This document shows positions 26,016 to 35,144 of a stretch of 64,000 nt of DNA, piece after piece (the stretch's first letter is position 1; each line of letters opens with the position of its first letter). The DNA is from Gemmobacter lanyuensis. Lineage in GTDB: Bacteria > Pseudomonadota > Alphaproteobacteria > Rhodobacterales > Rhodobacteraceae. A model generated the notes under the pieces. The model was not told the origin of the DNA and did no database searches. It saw only the letters and a list, made by a program, of their open reading frames with translations. The position numbers and the translations under genes are program-made. The DNA is taken from contig NZ_BMYQ01000003.1 in the NCBI RefSeq assembly GCF_014652355.1, positions 186,001 to 250,000 of the forward strand. Direction: 5' to 3'.

Positions 26016-26831
26016 ATGCCAGACCCCCGAGATGCCCGCGAGACCGTGACCGACATGCCGGGGCAAGCCGCCCCCGCGCGGGATGAGGCGATCCGGGTGG
26101 AGGGGTTGCGGAAGTCCTTTGGCAGGCTCGAGGTGCTCAAGGGCGTGTCGCTGACTGCGCGGGAAGGCGATGTCGTGGCCGTGATCGGCGGATCAGGGTC
26201 GGGCAAATCGACCATGCTGCGCTGCATCAACTTTCTGGAACATCCCAGCGCCGGCCGGATCGTGATCGGCGGCGAGACCGTGGCGATGAAATCCGATGGC
26301 AGCCCGGCCGACCGCCGTCAGATCGAGCGCATCCGCCAAAGCCTCGGGATGGTGTTCCAGCAATTCAACCTCTGGACCCATCGAACCATTCTGGAAAATC
26401 TGATCGAGGTGCCGGTACACGTTCTGGGCGTGCCGCGTGCCGAGGCGGTGGCGCGGGCCGAAGCCCTGCTGGCGCGCGTGGGGCTGGCGGAAAAGGCGCA
26501 GTCCTATCCGGCCTTCCTGTCGGGTGGGCAGCAGCAGCGGGCGGCGATTGCCCGTGCGCTCTGCATGGCGCCGCGGGCGATGCTGTTTGATGAGCCGACC
26601 TCGGCGCTTGACCCCGAGCTGGTGGGCGAGGTGCTGGCCGTGATCCGTGATCTGGCCGCTGAAGGGCGGACCATGGTCCTTGTCACGCATGAGATGAAAT
26701 TCGCCCGCGAGGTCGCGAGCCATGTGATCTATCTGCACAACGGGGTGATCGAGGAGGAGGGGCCGCCGGACGCCCTGTTCGGCAACCCCCAGTCCGACCG
26801 CCTGAAACAGTTTCTGAAAAGTGTGGGTTAA
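26016..26831 (+). CDS. Polar amino-acid ABC transporter, ATP-binding protein
   Basis: 271-residue ATPase of the HisP/GlnQ/ArtP class. Walker A GGSGSGKST (residues 58-66), Q-loop VFQQFNLW, signature LSGGQQQR, Walker B AMLFDEPTSALD and the H-loop histidine in VLVTHEMKFA. An N-terminal extension of about 25 residues precedes the usual domain. The ATG at 26016 has CGGAG 5 bases upstream. First gene of a four-gene importer operon, divergent from the TetR regulator. Confidence 0.93.
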   Translation: MPDPRDARETVTDMPGQAAPARDEAIRVEGLRKSFGRLEVLKGVSLTAREGDVVAVIGGSGSGKSTMLRCINFLEHPSAGRIVIGGETVAMKSDGSPADRRQIERIRQSLGMVFQQFNLWTHRTILENLIEVPVHVLGVPRAEAVARAEALLARVGLAEKAQSYPAFLSGGQQQRAAIARALCMAPRAMLFDEPTSALDPELVGEVLAVIRDLAAEGRTMVLVTHEMKFAREVASHVIYLHNGVIEEEGPPDALFGNPQSDRLKQFLKSVG

Positions 26832-26866
26832 CCACCGGATCAACGACGACAGCACGAGGTATGAAG

Positions 26867-27634
26867 ATGAAGACGCTTGCCCTGACAGTTGCGGCCGTTC
26901 TGATGGCCAGTGCCGCGCTGGCCGCCCCCGTGAAGGTGGGGATCGCGGCCGAACCCTATCCGCCCTTTGCCTCGCCCGATGCGGGCGGAACCTGGGTCGG
27001 CTGGGAGGTCGATATGATCGGTGCCGTCTGCAAGGCCGCCGAGATGGAGTGCGAAATCGTGCCGGTGGCCTGGGACGGTATCATCCCCGCGCTGACCGCA
27101 GGGCAGATCGATGCGATCATGGCCTCGATGTCGATCACCGAGGAACGCCTGCAGACGATTGATTTTTCGGACAAATACTACAACACCCCCACCGTGATCG
27201 TCGGTCCCAAGGATATGGCGATGACCGCCACTCCCGAAGGTCTTGCCGGAAAGATCCTCGGGGTGCAGGTGTCTACGGTGCATGAGGCCTACGCCCAGAA
27301 GCATTTCGCGGGCAGTGCGGCTGAAATCAAGGTCTACCAGACCCAGGACGAGGCCAATCAGGATCTGGTCGCAGGCCGCATTGATGCGGTGCAGGCCGAC
27401 AGCATCGCGCTTGACGCCTTCCTGGCGACCGAAGCGGGTGCCGCCTGCTGCGCGCTGAAGGGCGCCGTCGCCGATGACCCTGCCGTGCTGGGGTTGGGCG
27501 TCGGCGTGGGCCTGCGCAAGGGCGAGGAGGATCTCAAGGCCAAGTTCAACGCGGGCATCGCCAAGGTGCTTGAGGACGGCACCTATGAAGCCGTGTCGAA
27601 ACCCTATTTCGCCTCCTCGATCTACGGCGGCTAA
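26867..27634 (+). CDS. Amino-acid ABC transporter, periplasmic substrate-binding protein
   Basis: 255-residue family 3 solute-binding protein with a signal peptide (MKTLALTVAAVLMASAALA, cleavage before APVKVG). Family signature around GWEVDMIGAVCKAAEM, then the hinge and IDAIMASMSITEERLQTIDFS. It resembles lysine/arginine/ornithine- and histidine-binding proteins. An unusual CC pair (AACCALKG) lies in the second lobe. The start at 26867 leaves 7 bases after GAGG, better than the ATG at 26861, which is only 1 base away. It lies in the importer operon. Confidence 0.92.
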   Translation: MKTLALTVAAVLMASAALAAPVKVGIAAEPYPPFASPDAGGTWVGWEVDMIGAVCKAAEMECEIVPVAWDGIIPALTAGQIDAIMASMSITEERLQTIDFSDKYYNTPTVIVGPKDMAMTATPEGLAGKILGVQVSTVHEAYAQKHFAGSAAEIKVYQTQDEANQDLVAGRIDAVQADSIALDAFLATEAGAACCALKGAVADDPAVLGLGVGVGLRKGEEDLKAKFNAGIAKVLEDGTYEAVSKPYFASSIYGG

Positions 27635-27637
27635 GAC

Positions 27638-28375
27638 GTGACCGCGCTTGCCGGGGCGGCGGCCTCGACGCTCGATCTGCTGCAACTTGCTCCCCCGGGT
27701 TGGGGGGGCAACCTGCTGCGCGGGCTTGCCAATTCGGTGCTGATCGCGGCTGGCGCCTTCGGGCTGGGCCTCGGCCTCGGCACGCTGGGCGCCTTCGGCA
27801 AGCTTTACGGCGGGCCGGTCCTGCGCGATCTGCTGGCGGTCTATACCACCGTGGTCAGGGCCGTGCCGGAGCTGGTGCTGATCCTCATCCTTTATTACGC
27901 GGTCACCGACAGCGTGAACCAGATCCTGCTGGCCTTCGGGTACGAGCGGATCCAGATTTCGGGCCTTGCCGCCGGGATCGCGGTTCTTGGCGTGGTGCAG
28001 GGCGCCTATGCGACCGAGGTGCTGCGCGGCGCCATTCAATCCGTCCCCGTAGGCCAGATCGAGGCTGCGCGCGCCATGGGCATGCCGCCTGGGCTGCTGG
28101 CCCGCCGGGTGACGCTGCCCCTGATGCTCGCCAATGCGCTGCCGGGGCTTGCGAACCTCTGGCTCATCGCCACCAAGGATACAGCCCTGCTTGCCGTTGT
28201 GGGCTTTGCCGAACTCACCCAGCAGACGCGGCAGGCGGCAGGCGCCACCAAGGCCTATTTCACCTTCTTCATGGCGGCGGGGCTGCTTTACCTGCTGCTC
28301 TCTATCCTTTCGACCTGGGGTTTTGCCCGGCTCGAACGCCGCGCCCGCCGCGGCTTGCCCGAGGTGCGCGGATGA
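27638..28375 (+). CDS. Amino-acid ABC transporter permease (HisQ-like)
   Basis: 245-residue inner-membrane permease with about five helices. The ATPase-contact EAA loop is visible as GQIEAARAMGMPPGLLARRVTLP, and RAVPELVLILILYY is the usual early motif. It starts at GTG 27638, 3 bases after the binding-protein stop, and its stop overlaps the next permease by 4 bases (ATGA). Confidence 0.92.
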   Translation: MTALAGAAASTLDLLQLAPPGWGGNLLRGLANSVLIAAGAFGLGLGLGTLGAFGKLYGGPVLRDLLAVYTTVVRAVPELVLILILYYAVTDSVNQILLAFGYERIQISGLAAGIAVLGVVQGAYATEVLRGAIQSVPVGQIEAARAMGMPPGLLARRVTLPLMLANALPGLANLWLIATKDTALLAVVGFAELTQQTRQAAGATKAYFTFFMAAGLLYLLLSILSTWGFARLERRARRGLPEVRG

Positions 28376-29142
28376 CCGGGTTCTGTCAGCCTCACCGCAT
28401 CATCATGGCCCTCGTCGCCCTCGCCTTGATTGGCTGGAGCGCCACAACCCTCCGCTGGGACTGGGTTCCCGATTATGCGGGCCTTGCCGCGCTGGGCCTC
28501 TGGCGCACGATCTGGCTTCTGGTGCTTTCCGCCGCGCTGGGCCTGATGCTCGCCATTCCCCTTGGCCTTGCCCAGGCAGCCGGCCCTTGGTGGCTTGCCG
28601 CCCCGGCGCGCGGCTTCTGCACGGTGATCCGCGGCACGCCGCTCCTCCTCCAGCTCTGGCTCCTCTACTACGGCCTCGGCTCGCTCTTCCCCTCGATCCC
28701 CTGGATCCGCAACAGCGACCTCTGGCCCCTCCTGCGTCATGCCTGGCCCTATGGCCTTCTGACCCTGACGCTCAGCTTCGCGGGGTATGAGGGTGAGGTC
28801 CTGCGTGGCGCCTTCCGCGGCGTCCCCAAAGGCCAGCTCGAAGCCGCCCGCGCCATGGGCATGCCACGCCTCACCCTGCTGCGCCGGATCTGGTTGCCCC
28901 AGGCCCTGCATCGCGCCCTGCCCACACTCGGCGGGGAAACCGTGCTGCAGCTCAAGGCCACGCCCCTCGTCGCCACCATCACCGTGGTCGATATCTATGC
29001 CGTGGCTAGCCGGGTGCGGCAGGACACCTTCATCACCTATGAACCGCTCCTCCTCCTCGCCGTGATCTATATGGCGATCACCGGCCTCATTGTCCTTCTC
29101 TTTCGCTGGCTCGAAGGCCGCATCCCCTCGCGCGTCGCCTGA
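28372..29142 (+). CDS. Amino-acid ABC transporter permease (HisM-like)
   Basis: 256-residue partner permease. Motifs: VIRGTPLLLQLWLLYYGLG, GYEGEVLRGAFRGVPKGQLE and the EAA loop EAARAMGMPRLTLLRRIWLPQ. The ATG overlaps the previous stop. With the preceding gene it should form the heterodimeric membrane channel of the importer. A hairpin repeat follows 9 bases after its stop. Confidence 0.92.
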   Translation: MTGFCQPHRIIMALVALALIGWSATTLRWDWVPDYAGLAALGLWRTIWLLVLSAALGLMLAIPLGLAQAAGPWWLAAPARGFCTVIRGTPLLLQLWLLYYGLGSLFPSIPWIRNSDLWPLLRHAWPYGLLTLTLSFAGYEGEVLRGAFRGVPKGQLEAARAMGMPRLTLLRRIWLPQALHRALPTLGGETVLQLKATPLVATITVVDIYAVASRVRQDTFITYEPLLLLAVIYMAITGLIVLLFRWLEGRIPSRVA

Positions 29143-29151
29143 CCCCTTCCC

Positions 29152-29219
29152 ATTTTCTGTCTGAAAATATCCCACGGGGGTCCGGGGGTGTGAAACCCCC
29201 GGCGCGGGCCGCCCGCGCC
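29152..29219 (-). repeat. Intergenic hairpin repeat, copy E
   Basis: Reverse orientation: tail hairpin ATTTTC (29152-29157), TGTCT, GAAAAT (29163-29168), then ATCCCACGGGGGT and the GC hairpin CCGGGGGT/ACCCCCGG (29182-29189, 29195-29202), then GGCGCGGG/CCCGCGCC (29201-29208, 29212-29219). It is at the end of the importer operon and may act in transcript 3'-end formation. Confidence 0.75.
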
Positions 29220-29227
29220 ACGCCCGC

Positions 29228-29256
29228 TTGACGCGCTGCTTCCGCCCCGCTAGGCC
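29228..29256 (+). promoter_or_regulatory. Sigma-70 promoter of trmB
   Basis: TTGACG (29228-29233), 17-base spacer, TAGGCC (29251-29256). Predicted start about 29263, giving a leader of about 50 bases with a GGAG site before the trmB ATG. Confidence 0.55.
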
Positions 29257-29315
29257 CTGCGCCCCAAAGCACGATGCCTCAGCCACCGCAGATCCTGCCC
29301 GCGACGGAGCGCCCG

Positions 29316-30026
29316 ATGACCGACCACCCGCAAGATCAGACCCCCGCGCGCCGCAACTTCTATGGCCGGGTCCATGGCAAGACGCTGCGCGCCAGCCAGA
29401 AGCAATACCTGGCCGAGGATCTGGGCCGTGTGCGCCTGCCGGGCGTCACGGTCGAGGATAATCCCGAACGTCGGCCGCTCGATATCGCCACCCTGACCGG
29501 GGGGCGGCCGCTCTGGCTCGAAGTGGGCTTTGGCGGCGGCGAACATCTGGTCCATATGGCCGTCCGCAATCCTGATGTCTTTCTCATCGGCTGTGAACCC
29601 TTCGTGAATGGCGTGGCCATGCTGCTGGGCAAGATCCGCGAGGCGGGGGCAGAAAACCTGACGATCCACCCCGGCGATGTGCGCGATCTCTTCGATGTGC
29701 TGCCCGATGCCTGCCTGTCCAAGACCTTCCTCAACTACCCCGATCCCTGGCCCAAGGCGCGGCACCACCGCCGCCGCTTCGTTACGCCGGGCTATCTTGA
29801 CCTGCTGGCCCGCGTGATGAAGCCGGGCGCCGAGTTCCGGGTTGCGACCGATATTCCCGATTACGTCCGCCAGACGCTGGAGGAGGTCCCGCCTGCGGGC
29901 TTTACGCTGGTGTCGCAGACCGGGCAGGGCGCGGCCTGGGAAGATTGGCTTTCCACCCGCTATGAACAAAAGGCGCTGCGCGAAGGGCGCGATCCGCATT
30001 ACCTCACCTTTCGTCGCAACGGCTGA
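29316..30026 (+). CDS. trmB: tRNA (guanine-N7)-methyltransferase TrmB
   Basis: 236-residue SAM-dependent methyltransferase that makes m7G46 in tRNA. Class I methyltransferase core with LEVGFGGGEHLVHMA (SAM site), the TrmB signature LNYPDPWPKARHHRRRF and the C-terminal YEQKALREGRDPHYLTF. The ATG at 29316 has GGAG 6 bases upstream. An upstream ATG at 29274 is in frame but unconserved. Confidence 0.95.
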   Translation: MTDHPQDQTPARRNFYGRVHGKTLRASQKQYLAEDLGRVRLPGVTVEDNPERRPLDIATLTGGRPLWLEVGFGGGEHLVHMAVRNPDVFLIGCEPFVNGVAMLLGKIREAGAENLTIHPGDVRDLFDVLPDACLSKTFLNYPDPWPKARHHRRRFVTPGYLDLLARVMKPGAEFRVATDIPDYVRQTLEEVPPAGFTLVSQTGQGAAWEDWLSTRYEQKALREGRDPHYLTFRRNG

Positions 30027-30104
30027 GGGCAGGCAACGCGCGCCGCGGTAAGGCGCGGTTTGCCACCCCCGCGCAATCTGCAGGTTCCGCAACCGGAGCC
30101 TGCC

Positions 30105-31154
30105 ATGCGTATCACCAATTGCCACACGCATCTTTTCACCCATCGTCATGTGCCGCGGTTCTATCCGCATCCGCTGATCTGGCCCTTCAAACGGGCGCCG
30201 GGGCTGGTGCGGGGGCTGGCGGCGCTGGCGCGGCTGCTGGGGCATGAGGGGGCGGCCCAATCTTTGCGGCGTCTGCACCGCTTTCAATGTGAGGCCGCCT
30301 CTGGCACGCAGGCGGAAATCTTTGCCCGGCTGCTGGCGCAATATCCGCGCGGCACGCGCTTCGTGGTGCTGCCCATGCAGATGGCGGGGATCGGGGCCGG
30401 GGCTGTGCCCGCGCCGCTGCCCGCCCAGCATGACGAACTCGCCGAACTGGCCGCCGCCCACCCCGGCCTGATCCTGCCCTTTGCCACCTGCGACCCGCGC
30501 CTGCCCGGTGCCGCGGCCGAGGTGCGCCGCTGTATCGAGGATCTGGGGTTTCGGGGGCTCAAGCTTTACCCCCGTCTTGGCTATGCGCCCGACCATCCCG
30601 TCCTGATGCGCGAGGTCTATCCGCTGCTGGCCGAACGCGGTCTGGCGGTGGTCAGCCATTGTTCGCGCGGGGGTGTCACCGGGCCGCTGCCCCGGGCCGA
30701 GGCGGACCGCCTGTCCCATCCCCGCGCCTTTGCCCCGGTGCTGCGCGCCTTTCCGGCGCTGCAGGTCAATCTTGCCCATTTTGGCGGGCAGTCCGATTGG
30801 GAACGCTATGTCGCCCAAGGGATCGACCCTTTTGATCCCGCGGGCCTGCGGGACAATTTCCTTCTCGCCCTGCGCGAGATGATCGAAAGCGGCGAATTTC
30901 CCAATCTCTGGACCGATGTGTCCTATACGCTTTTCCAATCCGAGGCGTTCCTGCCCTTCCTGCGCCTGTTCCTGAAACATCCGCGGGTGCGGGCGCGCAC
31001 GCTCTTCGGGTCGGATTTCTACATGACCCGGCAAGAGGATCTGTCGGAACGCGCCATGGCGGTGCGGCTGCGGATGGGGCTGGGGTCGGCGCTCTTTCGC
31101 CAGATCGCGGAAACCAATCCGGCGATCTGGCTGGGGGAAGCCCCGCCCGGCTGA
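30105..31154 (+). CDS. Amidohydrolase family protein
   Basis: 349-residue TIM-barrel metal-dependent hydrolase of the amidohydrolase-2 group. Probable metal or active-site residues: the HTH motif near the start (NCHTHLF), a lysine in GLKLYPRLGY, histidine in VVSHCSRGG, histidine in VNLAHFGGQ and aspartate in LFGSDFYM. These match decarboxylase/hydrolase members, but the substrate cannot be told. The ATG at 30105 has CGGAG upstream. It lies between trmB and aroA without an obvious functional link. Confidence 0.85.
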   Translation: MRITNCHTHLFTHRHVPRFYPHPLIWPFKRAPGLVRGLAALARLLGHEGAAQSLRRLHRFQCEAASGTQAEIFARLLAQYPRGTRFVVLPMQMAGIGAGAVPAPLPAQHDELAELAAAHPGLILPFATCDPRLPGAAAEVRRCIEDLGFRGLKLYPRLGYAPDHPVLMREVYPLLAERGLAVVSHCSRGGVTGPLPRAEADRLSHPRAFAPVLRAFPALQVNLAHFGGQSDWERYVAQGIDPFDPAGLRDNFLLALREMIESGEFPNLWTDVSYTLFQSEAFLPFLRLFLKHPRVRARTLFGSDFYMTRQEDLSERAMAVRLRMGLGSALFRQIAETNPAIWLGEAPPG

Positions 31155-31165
31155 CCCGCGCCGCG

Positions 31166-31188
31166 CCGATTTTTCCGCGAAAAATCGG
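31166..31188. terminator. Hairpin between amidohydrolase and aroA
   Basis: CCGATTTTT (31166-31174), loop CCGCG, AAAAATCGG (31180-31188). A perfect 9-bp stem, but its T-run is within the stem rather than after it on the plus strand, so terminator function is uncertain. Confidence 0.4.
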
Positions 31189-31257
31189 GGGCGGGCGCTG
31201 GACCGGGGGCTGCGCTTGCGCTAACGCGGAACCACAACTCTGCGAGGGGAGAGACGA

Positions 31258-32604
31258 ATGTCCGGCCATGGCGAAGCGCAACCGATGACTGCCCGCAAGT
31301 CGGGCCCGCTGCGGGGCACCGCCGCCGTGCCGGGGGACAAGTCGATTTCCCATCGCGCGCTGATCTTCGGGGCGATGGCCGTGGGCGAAACCCGCATTTC
31401 CGGCTTGCTGGAAGGGCAGGACGTGCTGGATACCGCCAAGGCCATGCGCGCCTTCGGGGCCGAGGTCACGCAGCATGGGCCGGGTAGCTGGACGGTGCAG
31501 GGCGTGGGCGTGGGCGGCTTTCGCGAACCCGCCGATGTGATCGATTGCGGCAATTCCGGCACGGGCGTGCGGCTGATCATGGGCTGCATGGCCACCACCG
31601 ACATGACGGCGACCTTCACGGGCGACGCCTCGCTGCGCAAACGCCCGATGGGGCGGGTGACCGATCCGCTCGCGCTGTTCGGCGCGCGGGCCTATGGCCG
31701 TCAGGGCGGGCGTCTGCCCATGACCATCGTGGGCGCGGCCAATCCGGTCCCGGTGCGCTACACGCTGCCGGTCGCCTCGGCGCAGGTGAAATCGGCGGTG
31801 CTGCTGGCCGGTCTGAACGCGCCGGGCGAAACCGTCGTCATCGAAAAGGAAGCGACGCGCGACCATTCCGAACGGATGCTGCTGGGCTTTGGCGCGCAGC
31901 TTCACGTCGAAAAGACCGCCGAGGGCAGCGTCATCACCCTGACCGGGCGGCCGGAATTGCGCCCGCAGACCGTGGCCGTGCCGCGGGATCCGTCCTCGGC
32001 CGCTTTCCCGGTCTGTGCGGCGCTGATCGTCGAGGGATCGGACATCCTTGTCCCCGGGGTCAGCCAGAACCTGACGCGCAATGGCCTTTACATCACCCTG
32101 TCTGAAATGGGCGCCGAGATCGAATTCCAGAACCCCCGCGAAGAGGGCGGCGAGCCGGTCGCCGACCTGCGCGTCCGCTTCAGCGGCAATATGAAGGGCA
32201 TCGAGGTTCCGCCGGAACGCGCGCCCTCGATGATCGATGAATATCCGATCCTGTCGGTTGTCGCGGCGTTTTCGTCGGGCACCACCGTCATGCGCGGCGT
32301 GAAGGAGCTGCGCGTGAAGGAAAGCGACCGGATCGATGCCATGGCCCGCGGGCTTGAGGCCTGCGGCGTGAAGATCGAAGAAGATGAGGATACCCTGATC
32401 GTCCACGGCATGGGTCCCGGCGGCATGCCCGGCGGCGCCACCGCCAAGACGCATCTTGATCACCGCATCGCCATGAGCTTCCTTGTCGCCGGCATGGCCG
32501 CGCAAAAGCCGGTTTCGGTTGATGACGCCTCGCCCATCGTGACTTCTTTCCCGATTTTCGAGGGGCTGATGACGGGTCTGGGCGCCACTCTCGACCGCGG
32601 CTGA
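31258..32604 (+). CDS. aroA: 3-phosphoshikimate 1-carboxyvinyltransferase (EPSP synthase) AroA
   Basis: 448-residue shikimate-pathway enzyme. PGDKSISHR (substrate-binding Lys-Ser), [51 protein letters not shown] and [10 protein letters not shown] are all present. RPMGRV and [14 protein letters not shown] with RDHSERM place it in the class II type known from Agrobacterium CP4. At the position where CP4 has alanine in GNAATG this protein has glycine (GNSGTG), the residue of ordinary enzymes. The ATG at 31258 has GAGGGGAG upstream. Followed by cmk and rpsA on the same strand, a common proteobacterial order. Confidence 0.96.
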   Translation: MSGHGEAQPMTARKSGPLRGTAAVPGDKSISHRALIFGAMAVGETRISGLLEGQDVLDTAKAMRAFGAEVTQHGPGSWTVQGVGVGGFREPADVIDCGNSGTGVRLIMGCMATTDMTATFTGDASLRKRPMGRVTDPLALFGARAYGRQGGRLPMTIVGAANPVPVRYTLPVASAQVKSAVLLAGLNAPGETVVIEKEATRDHSERMLLGFGAQLHVEKTAEGSVITLTGRPELRPQTVAVPRDPSSAAFPVCAALIVEGSDILVPGVSQNLTRNGLYITLSEMGAEIEFQNPREEGGEPVADLRVRFSGNMKGIEVPPERAPSMIDEYPILSVVAAFSSGTTVMRGVKELRVKESDRIDAMARGLEACGVKIEEDEDTLIVHGMGPGGMPGGATAKTHLDHRIAMSFLVAGMAAQKPVSVDDASPIVTSFPIFEGLMTGLGATLDRG

Positions 32605-32668
32605 CGCAACGGCGCGAACATTCGGCGGCGCCCCGCCGTTATGGGGCAAAAGAGACGGAGGCGAGACG

Positions 32669-33259
32669 ATGATCTTCACGGTGGCGATTGACGGGCCGGC
32701 AGCGGCAGGGAAGGGCACGATCAGCCGCGCCGTGGCCGAGGCATTCGGCTTTGCCCACTTGGACACCGGGGCGCTTTACCGCGCCGTGGGCGCCAAGGGC
32801 GGTGACCCCGTGCAGGCGGCGCAAACCCTGTCGCCTGAGGATCTCGCCCGCGATGATCTGCGCACGCTTGAGGCCGGTCAGGCCGCAAGCCGCGTCGCGG
32901 CCCTGCCGGATGTGCGCGCGGCCCTGGTGGATTTCCAACGCCGCTTTGCCCGGCGTGAGGGCGGCGCCGTGCTGGACGGGCGCGACATCGGCACCGTGAT
33001 CTGCCCCGATGCCGAGGTGAAGCTTTTCGTCACCGCCAGCGCCGAAGTGCGTGCCAAGCGTCGCTGGGCGGAACTGGGCGGCGATTATGACCAGGTCCTG
33101 CGCGAGGTGATCGAGCGCGACATGCGCGATGCGGGCCGCGCCTCGGCCCCCATGCGTGCCGCCGATGAGGCTGTGGTGATCGACACCTCCGATCTGTCGA
33201 TCGCCGAGGCCATCGCCGCCGCCTGTGCCGAGGTGCGCCGCGCCCTGCCGCAGGGCTGA
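32669..33259 (+). CDS. cmk: Cytidylate kinase Cmk
   Basis: 196-residue (d)CMP kinase. P-loop [12 protein letters not shown] near the N-terminus, the [11 protein letters not shown] nucleotide-monophosphate motif, [10 protein letters not shown] and RRWAEL lid-type sequence. Slightly short for the family (usually 210-225). GGAGGCGAG precedes the ATG. It sits between aroA and rpsA. Confidence 0.95.
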   Translation: MIFTVAIDGPAAAGKGTISRAVAEAFGFAHLDTGALYRAVGAKGGDPVQAAQTLSPEDLARDDLRTLEAGQAASRVAALPDVRAALVDFQRRFARREGGAVLDGRDIGTVICPDAEVKLFVTASAEVRAKRRWAELGGDYDQVLREVIERDMRDAGRASAPMRAADEAVVIDTSDLSIAEAIAAACAEVRRALPQG

Positions 33260-33332
33260 TGCCCGGCCGGATGCCGCTTTTGCTTGCCCGCAAGGGGCAA
33301 AGCCGCTAGAAGCCCCCCATCCCGCGCAGACT

Positions 33333-33370
33333 CGACCGTCCGGATTCCCGGCACGGTCGGCTGTTTTTCG
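33333..33370 (+). terminator. Hairpin with U-tract between cmk and rpsA
   Basis: CGACCGT (33333-33339) pairs with ACGGTCG (33353-33359). The inner CCGG/CCGG (33340-33343, 33348-33351) extends the structure. GCTGTTTTTC follows. It is either the cmk terminator or an attenuator in the rpsA leader, since it precedes the rpsA start by about 70 bases. Confidence 0.6.
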
Positions 33371-33400
33371 GGGCCACCAAAGACCGGCGGAGCCAACCGC

Positions 33401-33447
33401 ATGGCCAGAAAACCATGACAAAGGAACTAACTGCATATGTGCGCTAA
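33401..33447 (+). promoter_or_regulatory. Two chained mini-ORFs in the rpsA leader
   Basis: ATG at 33401 (GGAG at 33389-33392, 8-base spacing) reads MARKP then stop. That stop overlaps an ATG at 33415 (ATGA), which reads MTKELTAYVR and stops at 33445-33447, past the rpsA ATG at 33437 in another frame. The mini-ORFs could couple or regulate rpsA translation. Function is inference from sequence alone. Confidence 0.35.
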
Positions 33448-35122
33448 AGCATCCATGGATGAATTCGAAGCCCTTCTGAAAGAGAGCTTTGAGATTGACA
33501 CCCCCGAAGAGGGTACGGTTGTCAAAGGCCGCGTCATCGCTATCGAAGCGGGCCAGGCCATCATCGACGTCGGCTACAAGATGGAAGGCCGCGTTGACCT
33601 GAAAGAATTCGCAAACCCCGGTGAAGCGCCCTCGATCAACGTCGGCGACGAAGTCGAGGTCTATCTGGACCGCGTCGAAAACGCCCGTGGCGAAGCTGTC
33701 ATCTCGCGTGACAAGGCCCGCCGCGAAGAAGCGTGGGACCGTCTGGAAAAAGCCTACGCCAACGAGACCCGCGTCGAAGGCGCGATCTTCGGCCGCGTCA
33801 AGGGTGGCTTCACGGTCGATCTGGGCGGCGCTGTTGCGTTCCTGCCGGGCTCGCAAGTGGATGTGCGCCCCGTGCGCGATGCTGGCCCGCTGATGGGCAT
33901 CAAGCAGCCGTTCCAGATCCTGAAGATGGACCGTCGTCGCGGCAACATCGTTGTCTCGCGTCGTGCGATCCTCGAAGAATCGCGTGCCGAACAGCGCGCC
34001 GAAGTCATCTCGAACCTGTCCGAAGGGCAGACCGTGGATGGCGTGGTCAAGAACATCACCGAATACGGTGCCTTCGTTGACCTGGGCGGCGTTGACGGCC
34101 TGCTGCACGTCACCGACATGGCATGGCGCCGTGTGAACCACCCGTCCGAGATCCTGTCGATCGGCGAGACCGTCAAGGTCCAGGTCATCAAGATCAACAA
34201 GGAAACCCACCGCATCAGCCTCGGCATGAAGCAGCTGCAGTCGGATCCGTGGGATGCGGTCGAGCGCGCCTATCCGCTGGGTTCGGTCCACAAGGGCCGC
34301 GTGACCAACATCACCGACTACGGCGCCTTCGTGGAGCTGGAAGCCGGCGTCGAAGGTCTGGTCCACGTTTCGGAAATGTCCTGGACCAAGAAGAACGTGC
34401 ACCCCGGCAAGATCGTTTCGACCTCGCAAGAAGTCGACGTCATGGTTCTGGAAATCGACAGCGCCAAGCGCCGCGTGTCGCTCGGTCTCAAGCAGACCCA
34501 GCGCAATCCGTGGGAAGTCTTCGCTGAGAACCACCCGGTTGGCTCGGCCATCGAAGGCGAAGTCAAGAACATCACCGAATTCGGTCTGTTCATCGGTCTG
34601 GAAAACGACATCGACGGCATGGTTCACCTGTCCGACCTGTCGTGGGACCAGCGCGGCGAAGAAGCCATCCAGAACTACCGCAAGGGCGACGTGGTCAAGG
34701 CCGCCGTCACCGAAGTGGACATCGAGAAAGAGCGTATCTCGCTCTCGATCAAGGCTCTGGGCGACGACACCTTCTCCGATGCCGTTGACGGCGTGAAGCG
34801 TGGCTCGGTCATCACCGTGTCCGTGACCGCGATCGAAGATGGCGGCGTGGAAGTCGAATACAACGGCATGAAGTCCTTCATCCGTCGTTCGGACCTCGCC
34901 CGTGACCGTGCCGACCAGCGCCCCGAGCGCTTCCAGGTTGGCGACAAGGTCGATGTGCGCGTGACCAACGTCGACGCCAAGACCCGCCGTCTGGGCCTGT
35001 CGATCAAGGCCCGCGAGATTGCCGAAGAGAAAGAAGCCGTCGAACAGTATGGCTCGTCCGATTCGGGCGCTTCGCTGGGCGATATCCTGGGCGCCGCGCT
35101 CAAGGGTTCGGATCGTAACTGA
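33437..35122 (+). CDS. rpsA: 30S ribosomal protein S1 RpsA
   Basis: 561-residue S1 with six OB-fold S1 repeats, visible from recurrent motifs such as VDGVVKNITEYGAFVDLGG, HKGRVTNITDYGAFVEL and IEGEVKNITEFGLFIGL, each followed by GLLHVTDM- or GLVHVSEM-like sequence. The N-terminus (ASMDEFEALLKESFE) is the usual ribosome-anchoring part. AAGGA lies 12 bases before the ATG, rather far, and the start region overlaps a small upstream frame. Codon use is strongly biased, as for a highly expressed gene. A strong terminator follows. Confidence 0.97.
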   Translation: MCAKASMDEFEALLKESFEIDTPEEGTVVKGRVIAIEAGQAIIDVGYKMEGRVDLKEFANPGEAPSINVGDEVEVYLDRVENARGEAVISRDKARREEAWDRLEKAYANETRVEGAIFGRVKGGFTVDLGGAVAFLPGSQVDVRPVRDAGPLMGIKQPFQILKMDRRRGNIVVSRRAILEESRAEQRAEVISNLSEGQTVDGVVKNITEYGAFVDLGGVDGLLHVTDMAWRRVNHPSEILSIGETVKVQVIKINKETHRISLGMKQLQSDPWDAVERAYPLGSVHKGRVTNITDYGAFVELEAGVEGLVHVSEMSWTKKNVHPGKIVSTSQEVDVMVLEIDSAKRRVSLGLKQTQRNPWEVFAENHPVGSAIEGEVKNITEFGLFIGLENDIDGMVHLSDLSWDQRGEEAIQNYRKGDVVKAAVTEVDIEKERISLSIKALGDDTFSDAVDGVKRGSVITVSVTAIEDGGVEVEYNGMKSFIRRSDLARDRADQRPERFQVGDKVDVRVTNVDAKTRRLGLSIKAREIAEEKEAVEQYGSSDSGASLGDILGAALKGSDRN

Positions 35123-35144
35123 TCTGAACGGCTGATTGTGGTCG

